DNA of 46,694 nt, taken from NCBI GenBank assembly GCA_023244835.1, contig JAHFLN010000004.1:1-46694 (forward strand), given 5' to 3'. The DNA comes from Candidatus Harrisonbacteria bacterium. Lineage in GTDB: Bacteria > Patescibacteriota > Minisyncoccia > UBA6257 > UBA11618. The position numbers and the translations under genes are program-made. Below the pieces are notes generated by a model. The model was given only the letters and a program-made list of their open reading frames with translations, did no database searches and was not told where the DNA came from. Positions 39,623 to 45,583 of the stretch are shown here, one piece after another; position 1 is the stretch's first letter; each line of letters starts with the position of its first letter.

Positions 39623-39964
39623 ATGAATTACCGAAAAGAACGTATGGCGAGCCTCCTGCGCGAGGAGCTTGCGCTACTCGTAGCCCAGGAAATCGAGTTC
39701 AAGGACATGTTCGTCACGGTGACGGATGTCCTCGTGAATGGCGACTTGGAAGACGCGCAGGCGAAAGTGAGCGTCTTGCCGAGCGAGAGGGCTCATGACG
39801 CTTTGAAGATACTTCGCCCGTTCGAGCACCGGTTTCATGGGTTCCTGGTGCGGAAGCTGAACATCCGCCCGATTCCGCGGATACGATTCGTGATCGACCA
39901 TGGTCCCGAGAAGGCGGCCGAAGTTGAAAAAAAGCTGATGGGAGAGGATACTGTAGGGAATTAA
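39623..39964 (+). CDS. rbfA: Ribosome-binding factor A
   Basis: The 113-residue KH-fold protein assists 30S maturation by acting on 16S rRNA. Family hallmarks are the start YRKERMASLLREELALLVAQEI (residues 3-24), the strand FVTVTDVLVNGDLEDAQAKVSV, and the C-terminal RKLNIRPIPRIRFVIDHGPEKAAEVEKKL. The length is normal. It follows infB, keeping the common infB-rbfA order, and ends 7 bp before tRNA-Cys, suggesting a joint transcript processed by tRNA enzymes. Confidence 0.95.
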   Translation: MNYRKERMASLLREELALLVAQEIEFKDMFVTVTDVLVNGDLEDAQAKVSVLPSERAHDALKILRPFEHRFHGFLVRKLNIRPIPRIRFVIDHGPEKAAEVEKKLMGEDTVGN

Positions 39965-39971
39965 TAATAAA

Positions 39972-40043
39972 GGCCATGTAGCCAAGTGGTACGGCAAGAG
40001 TCTGCAAAACTCTTATGCATCGGTTCGATTCCGATCATGGCCT
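39972..40043 (+). tRNA. tRNA-Cys(GCA)
   Basis: Acceptor GGCCATG/CATGGCC (39972-39978 with 40036-40042), anticodon stem AGAGT/ACTCT, loop CTGCAAA giving GCA, T-arm ATCGG-TTCGATT-CCGAT, discriminator T as usual for Cys. CCA is not encoded. It is 7 bp after rbfA, with no repeat array behind it. Confidence 0.95.
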
Positions 40044-40045
40044 CA

Positions 40046-40079
40046 TAAAAAAACCGGCTTCGCCTCATGCGTCGCCGGT
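40046..40079 (-). terminator. Terminator after the reverse transcriptase gene
   Basis: On minus, ACCGGC (40074-40079) pairs with GCCGGT (40053-40058) around a 15-nt loop that can pair further, followed by TTTTTTT. The stem directly abuts the stop codon. In the plus direction it may also end the rbfA-tRNA-Cys transcript (TTTTCTTTTTT follows). Confidence 0.85.
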
Positions 40080-41059
40080 CATCGGGTTTTCTTTTTTATC
40101 CTTCGATTCGCGTTCCTGATACGGTCTTCGCGCCACTTCCACTTCCTATAGAGGTTGAGGAGTTTTTGTTCTCCGCGGGTTGCGAAGACATACCTCCTGC
40201 TCACGAGCCGGATCACGCTCATAAGTCCGTTGATTATGCTCGGCGGGGGATAGACCCCTGCCGTGCGTATCGCGGAACGCAGGGCGTTCCGCACGCGGTG
40301 GAAGAAGTGGCGAGGAACGAAGAGTCTTCCATCCTTGTCCATACCGATGCCGTTTATAACAACCGGCCCGCGCTGGATATCATGCGCGAACGCCTTCTCG
40401 TCATGGATCGCCATGCCGCTCGATTCGATGATGGCGCGTATGCCGTCACGGATCGCGCGGCTCTTCCGCTTCCCATTAACCCGGTGGCCGATAGGCTTCG
40501 GGGAGGAAATCGTGATGTCGTCGAGATAGCGGGTATACGTGAGGCCGTGTTTCGCGCAGTAGGCGCCAAGCGGCACGTCGATCAGTACGCCCGCGTAGAG
40601 GTTGAACCAGTCGGGAGAGGACGGCGCGCCGGTCATAAGCCCGCCTTCCTCGGCCATCACGAAGCGTTTCAGCACTTCTTCGACCTCGTAATACCAGTCT
40701 CCGGTAGAGACTGATCGGGGATCGCATTGCCCGAGGCACCATATAAGCCGTTCGAGGTTCACGCTCGGGTAGGCGCCTCGTATGTCATAAAGGAGAAAGA
40801 AGCGGTTTCCCTTATGGCGTTTCGCGTTCACGAGGGTTGAGCCGCCGCGCACGGACCCGGTCGCATAGGGCGACGGGGGGCAGCGGTCCATGAGATGCAT
40901 ACGGATCCGCTTGTGTACGATGCGCATCGCGACGTTCGGCGCATAGATGATGCGCTGTTTGCGCCGGCGAGAAATGGGATTCCAGTCGTCGAAGACGGAT
41001 CGGTTGAACAGGGGCTCGTGCGCAAGATCGCGCATGAGCATGGAGACAGAGAGATGCAT
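40079..41059 (-). CDS. Retron-like reverse transcriptase
   Basis: The 326-residue protein is an RNA-directed DNA polymerase. Palm motifs: first Asp in LLYDIRGAYPSVN (Asp92), TGAPSSP (residues 143-149) and catalytic YLDD (178-181) in YTRYLDDITISS. NAKRH (78-82) matches the NAxxH motif of retron RTs, and the thumb-side PVVINGIGMDKDGRLFVPR occupies the place of their VTG motif, though VTG itself is ING here. There is no maturase or endonuclease domain, arguing against group II introns, and TGAPSSP differs from the SQ motif of DGR enzymes. The start follows AAAGGA. A 630-bp structured non-coding stretch lies upstream (41060-41693), where a retron would carry msr-msd. No effector gene is adjacent. 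Confidence 0.88.
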   Translation of the reverse strand: MHLSVSMLMRDLAHEPLFNRSVFDDWNPISRRRKQRIIYAPNVAMRIVHKRIRMHLMDRCPPSPYATGSVRGGSTLVNAKRHKGNRFFLLYDIRGAYPSVNLERLIWCLGQCDPRSVSTGDWYYEVEEVLKRFVMAEEGGLMTGAPSSPDWFNLYAGVLIDVPLGAYCAKHGLTYTRYLDDITISSPKPIGHRVNGKRKSRAIRDGIRAIIESSGMAIHDEKAFAHDIQRGPVVINGIGMDKDGRLFVPRHFFHRVRNALRSAIRTAGVYPPPSIINGLMSVIRLVSRRYVFATRGEQKLLNLYRKWKWREDRIRNANRRIKKKTR

Positions 41060-41372
41060 GCGCGATTCCTTTCATATGAAGAGGCTGTTTGGAAATGTTC
41101 AAAACGGAACGAGGGGCGGCCCCGGAACGGGATAACACCGAACCGTTGGGTCCGAAGGATTCCGCGACCGCACAGAAGCGGACCGGATTCGGACCGGAAA
41201 CGCATATCGCCCGATAGGCGACAGCACCGAGCCGGCAGAACGCCTGCTCGGGGACACTGTTCCCTAACGGGGGGAACGTTGCCGTTCCGGGTTGCGACAT
41301 CCGCCCCTCGCCCTGAGATTCCCCAGCGCCCGAAGGAGCCGAAGGACTGCTTGGTGTATAGCAGATGAGTAT
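41060..41372 (-). other. Structured non-coding leader of the reverse transcriptase gene
   Basis: Read on minus towards the RT start, this stretch forms successive stems: GGAACG/CGTTCC, CCGAGC/GCTCGG with an inner GGC/GCC, TCGCC/GGCGA, GGTCCGAA/TTCGGACC (41188-41195 with 41149-41156) enclosing TCCGC/GCGGA, and GGGGC/GCCCC. Overlapping open frames exist in several frames, but none has a start, Shine-Dalgarno and composition that convince me. The density of stems next to a retron-like RT makes this, or the adjacent 41373-41600 segment, a candidate msr-msd RNA. Confidence 0.5.
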
Positions 41373-41600
41373 TAAAAAAGCGATGCGGGGGCAGGGAATG
41401 CGGCTATCCTTGCGCTTAAAGCATCGCTTTGCGAGTCCGAAGAAACTACGCCGATCATGGACGTGAGAGCGTAGTTCCGATTCGAAAGAATCCGGACTGA
41501 CCATAGGCTTGCATGACGCCCGAGGGGCGTCAGCGCTCGCGCCGCGGAACGCAGCGCGAGAGACACTATGCCTCATCATGAGGTCTTATGAATATGCCGC
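41373..41600 (-). ncRNA. Candidate structured RNA upstream of the reverse transcriptase
   Basis: On minus: outer stem CATAG/CTATG (41567-41571 with 41503-41507) encloses hairpins CTCGCGC/GCGCGAG (41537-41543, 41555-41561) and TGACGCC/GGCGTCA (41515-41533). Then AGTCCG/CGGACT (41494-41499 with 41435-41440) encloses GATTC-TTTC-GAATC (41480-41493) and ACTACGC/GCGTAGT (41446-41476). It ends with AAGCGATGC/GCATCGCTT (41422-41430 with 41379-41387) followed by TTTTTTAA, a terminator-like end. Two three-way junctions plus a terminator argue for a discrete RNA of about 200 nt. It lacks RNase P, SRP or tmRNA signatures. Confidence 0.6.
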
Positions 41601-41653
41601 AGAGCCTAATGCCCCCGCATCAAGAACCGATTGCACTATGCCATGCCCGAAGA

Positions 41654-41683
41654 TTGCGGGCAAGGCTATTTTCCGGCTACTAT
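41654..41683 (+). promoter_or_regulatory. Promoter of tRNA-Leu(UAA)
   Basis: TTGCGG (41654-41659), 18-bp spacer and TACTAT (41678-41683), 10 bp before the mature 5' end at 41694. Confidence 0.7.
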
Positions 41684-41693
41684 AGCCAGTGAA

Positions 41694-41774
41694 GCCCGGG
41701 TGGCGAAATGGCATACGCACATCACTTAAGATGATGCGCCGCAAGGCATGTGGGTTCGACCCCCACCCCGGGCA
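41694..41774 (+). tRNA. tRNA-Leu(UAA)
   Basis: Acceptor GCCCGGG/CCCGGGC (41694-41700 with 41767-41773), anticodon stem CATCA/TGATG with loop CTTAAGA giving UAA, long variable arm, T-arm GTGGG-TTCGACC-CCCAC, discriminator A. CCA is not encoded. Its 3' end is the first copy of the sequence regenerated in the following tandem repeat. No intron is present. Confidence 0.95.
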
Positions 41775-42075
41775 CATAAGGTCGAACCGAAGGCGCCCGT
41801 TTTCAAGGAGGCATGAGCCGACTATGAAAACGGAGCGTCTCGACCGAAGGGAGAGGCGACCCCCACCCCGGGCACATAAGGTCGAACCGAAGGCGCCCGT
41901 TTTCAAGGAGGCATGAGCCGACTATGAAAACGGAGCGTCTCGACCGAAGGGAGAGGCGACCCCCACCCCGGGCACATAAGGTCGAACCGAAGGCGCCCGT
42001 TTTCAAGGAGGCATGAGCCGACTATAAAAACGGAGCGTCTCGACCGAAGGGAGAGGCGACCCCCACCCCGGGCAC
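41757..42075 (+). repeat. 100-bp tandem repeat that regenerates the tRNA-Leu 3' end
   Basis: Exact period 100: CCCCACCCCG recurs at 41761, 41861, 41961 and 42061. Three full units and a 15-bp partial copy are present; the only difference I see is one G-to-A in unit 3 (about 42025). Each unit begins with the 3' side of the tRNA T-arm and acceptor (CGACCCCCACCCCGGGCAC). It continues with TCGAACCGAAGGCGCC, a hairpin of TTTTCAAGGAGGC and GCCGACTATGAAAA arms, then GCGTCTCGACCGAAGGGAGA and GGCGACCCCC. The core words match the arrays after tRNA-Ser, -Gly and -Val. It is not a CRISPR, as there are no variable spacers. Confidence 0.95.
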
Positions 42076-42089
42076 GGTAGGGGATTTCA

Positions 42090-42119
42090 TTGACCCTGCC
42101 CCTCGTTCGGTGGTATTAT
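42090..42119 (+). promoter_or_regulatory. Promoter for the 42275 gene
   Basis: TTGACC (42090-42095), 18-bp spacer and TATTAT (42114-42119), immediately after the tandem repeat. It leaves a leader of about 150 nt in which I see no other element. Confidence 0.7.
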
Positions 42120-42274
42120 ACAATTTCGTTGGTTCTTTGGCAGAGTCCTGCAACACCCCTGCGAAAAGGAAGGGAGGAAGAGCGGGCAGACGATGGTTCG
42201 GAGGGCGCGTCATGCGCTTGAAGATGTTTTCGTTTAACCCATTTCATGATTTCTCGTAGGTTAAGGAACCTAAC

Positions 42275-42688
42275 ATGCAGAGACGTAGTTCGAGGAAAGA
42301 CTACGGAGATTTAGCGATCACCGTTCCGTTGCTCAATGAATGGGCCAGCCAGAATGGCTTGGCGCACATGATGCCGAAAGACTGCGCATTTGAACGGTCT
42401 TTCGTGGGAGGAGCGTCGTTCGATAAGCGGCGGATTATTTTCGCCCGGGTCAATGTTGATCACGCGGGTGATCGCATCGTCGCCTTTTTGGAGGCGCTCG
42501 TGGGCGAGTTTCCGTGCAGTCACGAGCCGATTGCTCCCACCGGAAAGAAAAACGCGGTTGAGTTGATGGTGAGGGCGGTTGAGGATATGCGGGCTTTGCG
42601 TCGCCTCGCGGAAGAGGCTGCGGCGAGTCCGAAGCGGAGAGCGCGGGCGAGGAGAAGGTCTCCGGTTGCCCTCTGTGGCATGGCGTAG
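42275..42688 (+). CDS. Hypothetical protein with basic tail
   Basis: The 137-residue soluble protein has an alpha/beta-looking middle (RRIIFARVNVDHAGDRIVAF, about residues 52-71), a Pro/Gly loop (HEPIAPTGKKN) and a long helix (AVELMVRAVEDMRALRRLAEE). It ends in a very basic tail (ASPKRRARARRRSPVALCGMA) that might contact nucleic acid. No family recognised. It has its own promoter (42090-42119) and terminator (42724-42760). The stretch between the tandem repeat and this start (42120-42274) is otherwise empty. Confidence 0.7.
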   Translation: MQRRSSRKDYGDLAITVPLLNEWASQNGLAHMMPKDCAFERSFVGGASFDKRRIIFARVNVDHAGDRIVAFLEALVGEFPCSHEPIAPTGKKNAVELMVRAVEDMRALRRLAEEAAASPKRRARARRRSPVALCGMA

Positions 42689-42723
42689 ACGTTTCCGTAG
42701 TACCGGCGAGGGAGGCGGAGATC

Positions 42724-42760
42724 GGCGGCGGGTCCTTGAGACCCGTCGCCGCCTTTTTTT
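42724..42760 (+). terminator. Terminator after the 42275-42688 gene
   Basis: GGCGGCGGGT with ACCCGTCGCC (42724-42750, one G-T) extended by GCC, followed by TTTTTTT. The next bases (42762-42775) contain TTGACT overlapping an exact DnaA-box-like TTATCCACA (42767-42775). Confidence 0.92.
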
Positions 42761-42868
42761 ATTGACTTATCCACAGCTCTGATGGCATTACGTCATGCGC
42801 GGGCGATATACTCAAAAGGAACGGTGTGTAAAATCGTCAATAGAAATATAAAAAAGGGAAAATATATT

Positions 42869-44434
42869 ATGAATAAGAAATCGATTTCGTGGAGCGCGTC
42901 GCTTGCGGTCATAAGCACGCTTGCGACATTTACGCCTACTGCGATGGTATGGGCGCAGACGGGTGGCGTGAGCATGACGCCTCCGCAGCAAGGCGGTCAG
43001 ATGGGTGGGGGTGTGATGCCGATGGGTGCGCCTATGGCGGGCAGCGGCACGGTTATGGGGGGGCAGAATCCGACAACGGGCGGAAATAATAAGATGGGTA
43101 TGGGCGGCGGCATGGGAATGAGTCAGCAAATGGGAGGCGGGCAGGGGATGATGATGGGCGGTCAACACGAATCGCCACTTCGTCCGTACGTCGAGAAATT
43201 CAATACGTATGTCACGAGGTCTGCGGCATACGCGACTGATATCGGTGCGGTGATCCCGGACTTCGCGGATTCACTTCGGGAGTTTTCTGAAAATCTGACG
43301 GCGGGACAGCCTGATCCGGAAGATGTGGCTGCATTCACGTCCGATACGCAAGACCTAAAGGCGCAGATCGATCAGTGGAATTCTGTCGCGCCGAAAGGCA
43401 AGAAAAAGACGCTCTTGGGACAGATCAGCAATACCTGCAAGAATCTTTTAAGGGACTTGGGAACATTCGGCCAGGTGGCGCAGATAGAGAGCACGACGCG
43501 CGAAGCCATGACGACGATGCAGGTTGATGCGGCAAAGGCGCGGGCCGCGCAGGCGCAAAACAGTATTGCGGAGATGAGGACGCAGATGCAGACCATGGGT
43601 CAGCCGGGAGTGAATGGAACGGGCATGAACGGCATGAACGGCATGAACGGCATGAACGGCATGAACGGCATGAACGGCATGAACGGCATGAACGGCATGA
43701 ACGGCATGAACGGCATGAACGGCATGTCGCAAAATGGCATCAATGGAATGAATGGGATGATGGGTATGCCGAAGACTGCCGATGAAGCGGCAAGAATGTA
43801 CGAGCAGACGAATCCCGGCCAGAGGTATACTCAGGCCATGCGCGACCAGTTCAATACTATGCAGCAGGGCGGCGGCATGGGCATGATGCAGCCTGGTCAA
43901 TCGATGATGAGCGGCGGTCAGCCTGGTTCTCAGCCGACTGGCACGGGGGCGGGAACGCAGGGAAGGGTAGGTCAGTCGGCAGGTACGCCGCAGAACGGCC
44001 AGCCGATGATGGGTGGCATGGGTACGATGGGATCGATGCCGAGAACGGCGGATGAGATGGCAAGGATGTATACGCAACAAACCGGCCAGCCATACACCCA
44101 GGCTATGCGCGACCAGTTCAATGCGATGCCGCAGAATGGGGGTACGGGTATGATGCCGAACGGCCAGCCGATGATGAATGGGCCGATGAGCGGTCAGCAG
44201 CCTCCGCAGGGCCAGTATCAGCCGCAAGGTCAGCCAGGGCAGGGTGGTCAATCTGGGCAGCAATTCGGAGGTCAACCGCAAGGCGGTCAGATGCAAGGTC
44301 AGCCTCCTCCGCAGGGTCAGCCGACGGGTGGTCAGCAGCCCCCTCCGCCCCCGCAAGGAGAGCAGAAGAGTAGCGTGAATGATACGCTTGGCGCAGGATT
44401 CTGGGGAGGATTCTTCCGGTTCCTCGGGTTCTAG
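42869..44434 (+). CDS. Secreted repeat-rich Gly/Met/Gln protein
   Basis: The 521-residue protein has a signal peptide (MNKKSISWSASLAVISTLAT, cleavage near MVWA-Q). A Gly/Met-rich stretch follows (about 30-98, GGGMGMSQQMGGGQGMMMGG). A helical domain (about 100-245, SPLRPYVEKFNTYVTRSAAY to TMQVDAAKARAAQAQNSIAE) contains one Cys. Next come eleven GMN tripeptides (about 252-284), and two copies of a P-x-TADE-x-ARMY...YTQAMRDQFN module (from about 301 and 391) in Gln/Gly/Pro-rich linkers. The end is NDTLGAGFWGGFFRFLGF, possibly amphipathic. Without enzyme motifs it is likely a surface or extracellular structural protein. I start at ATG 42869 to give the signal peptide. Confidence 0.85.
   Translation: MNKKSISWSASLAVISTLATFTPTAMVWAQTGGVSMTPPQQGGQMGGGVMPMGAPMAGSGTVMGGQNPTTGGNNKMGMGGGMGMSQQMGGGQGMMMGGQHESPLRPYVEKFNTYVTRSAAYATDIGAVIPDFADSLREFSENLTAGQPDPEDVAAFTSDTQDLKAQIDQWNSVAPKGKKKTLLGQISNTCKNLLRDLGTFGQVAQIESTTREAMTTMQVDAAKARAAQAQNSIAEMRTQMQTMGQPGVNGTGMNGMNGMNGMNGMNGMNGMNGMNGMNGMNGMNGMSQNGINGMNGMMGMPKTADEAARMYEQTNPGQRYTQAMRDQFNTMQQGGGMGMMQPGQSMMSGGQPGSQPTGTGAGTQGRVGQSAGTPQNGQPMMGGMGTMGSMPRTADEMARMYTQQTGQPYTQAMRDQFNAMPQNGGTGMMPNGQPMMNGPMSGQQPPQGQYQPQGQPGQGGQSGQQFGGQPQGGQMQGQPPPQGQPTGGQQPPPPPQGEQKSSVNDTLGAGFWGGFFRFLGF
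43622..43720 (+). repeat. Eleven perfect copies of a 9-bp repeat encoding GMN
   Basis: GGCATGAAC is repeated 11 times without interruption inside the secreted protein gene. The unit is a multiple of 3, so slippage would change length without a frameshift. The opposite strand is also open (reading HAV repeats), but that is a shadow. Confidence 0.97.
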
Positions 44435-44448
44435 AACAGTATCGGAAT

Positions 44449-44483
44449 AATAAAACCCCTGTCATTTGGCAGGGGTTTTATAG
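44449..44483 (+). terminator. Terminator after the secreted protein gene
   Basis: TAAAACCCCTG (44451-44461) pairs with CAGGGGTTTTA (44470-44480) around TCATTTGG; A- and T-rich flanks could make it bidirectional. Confidence 0.88.
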
Positions 44484-44527
44484 TGGTCGTATCGGGCAAG
44501 ATGGGGTAGAATGGCTTGATTCCTTCA

Positions 44528-45556
44528 ATGCAGATTCTCGCGATAGAAACGAGTTGTGACGAGACGGCAATTGCCGTTGTTGAGTGTTCCGGTAAGCCGG
44601 AGAACCCGTCGTTTGTCGTACGCGCGCATGTGGTTGCGACGCAGATCGCGACGCATCGCCCGTTCGGGGGCGTGGTTCCCTCGCTCGCGAAGCGAGAGCA
44701 TCTGAAAAATCTTCCGCTCGCATATGACGAAGTTATTCAAAAATTGAATTCGCCAGCCGGCGGAGAAAAGTACGCATTGAAACCCGACCGTATCGCCGTC
44801 ACGGTCGGCCCAGGTCTCGAGCCCGCGCTTTGGACGGGTGTGAATTTCGCGAACAGTCTCGCGGAAAAACTCCACGTGCCGCTTATAGGCATAAATCACT
44901 TGGAGGGGCATATGTTCTCAAGCTGGCTTGCGGGAAAAACGGTCGCGTTCCCTGCGATCGTATTACTTGTGAGCGGGGGGCACACGGCGCTCGTGCGCAT
45001 GGATAGCATGAAGAGTTGGGAGAAGCTTGGGGAGACGCAGGATGATGCGGCGGGCGAAGCGTTCGACAAGGTGGCGAAAATACTAGGTCTCCCGTACCCG
45101 GGAGGGCCGGAGGTTGAAAAAGAGGCTCGTGCGGGGAATCCGGACGCGATCGCGTTTCCGCGTCCGATGTTACACTCGGGCGATTTCAATTTCAGCTTTT
45201 CGGGGCTGAAGACCGCGGTTCTCTACCACCTCCGCGTTAATCCCCTGACGCCTGAGAGCTCGAAGCCGAAAGCCGATATATGCGCCTCGTTCCAAAAGGC
45301 GGCGATTGACGTGCTTGTGGCAAAAGCGCTTCGCGCCGCGGACGAGTGTGGCGCTCAGTCGCTTCTCGTGTGCGGAGGGGTTGCGGGAAATGCTGTTTTG
45401 CGCGCGGAGCTCGCACGGCGGGCAGGGGAGGAAGGTATCGCATTCCATGCGCCGGCCATGGAGTACAATACCGACAATGCGGTCATGATAGCCGTCGCGG
45501 CCTATCTCGGCACGGCGCATCCGGCAGATAAGGCGCTGCCGAATTTGAATATCTAA
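44528..45556 (+). CDS. tsaD: tRNA N6-adenosine threonylcarbamoyltransferase TsaD
   Basis: The 342-residue ASKHA-fold enzyme transfers threonylcarbamoyl to A37 of ANN-reading tRNAs, with TsaB, TsaC and TsaE. The start MQILAIETSCDETAIAVVE is canonical and fixes the ATG at 44528. Metal ligands are His124 and His128 in NHLEGHMFSSWL, with a distal Asp in YNTDNAVM. VLLVSGGHTALV and the GEAFDKVAKILGLPYPGGP segment are intact. Full length. Targets here include tRNA-Ile(UAU) and tRNA-Ser(GCU), which read ANN codons. It is followed 27 bp later by valS. Confidence 0.96.
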   Translation: MQILAIETSCDETAIAVVECSGKPENPSFVVRAHVVATQIATHRPFGGVVPSLAKREHLKNLPLAYDEVIQKLNSPAGGEKYALKPDRIAVTVGPGLEPALWTGVNFANSLAEKLHVPLIGINHLEGHMFSSWLAGKTVAFPAIVLLVSGGHTALVRMDSMKSWEKLGETQDDAAGEAFDKVAKILGLPYPGGPEVEKEARAGNPDAIAFPRPMLHSGDFNFSFSGLKTAVLYHLRVNPLTPESSKPKADICASFQKAAIDVLVAKALRAADECGAQSLLVCGGVAGNAVLRAELARRAGEEGIAFHAPAMEYNTDNAVMIAVAAYLGTAHPADKALPNLNI

Positions 45557-45583
45557 CCGATAGATTATAGACTTTCAGCACTT

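Noticed and set aside
40812-41579. Long minus-strand open frame overlapping the reverse transcriptase start and its leader, and possible DGR template/variable repeat
   Set aside because: It overlaps the RT in another frame and lacks domain sense. I found no near-copy of the leader elsewhere in the window, and the RT lacks the SQ motif of DGR enzymes.
41373-41600. RNase P RNA, SRP RNA or tmRNA
   Set aside because: No GAGGAAAGTCC or ACAGAA-type RNase P words, no SRP GGAAG/AGCAGC loop, and no tRNA-like 3' end with an Ala acceptor.
41757-42075. CRISPR array
   Set aside because: The 100-bp units are identical throughout, with no variable spacers and no cas genes in the window.
42767-42775. DnaA box TTATCCACA (also inverted at 32102-32110) as an origin
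   Set aside because: Single isolated boxes without clustering, an AT-rich unwinding element or dnaA/dnaN neighbours; two exact matches in 47 kb is only mildly above chance.
43448-44356. Minus-strand frame reading HAV repeats opposite the secreted protein
   Set aside because: It is the antisense shadow of the GGCATGAAC repeat. The plus strand has a signal peptide, terminator and sensible domains.
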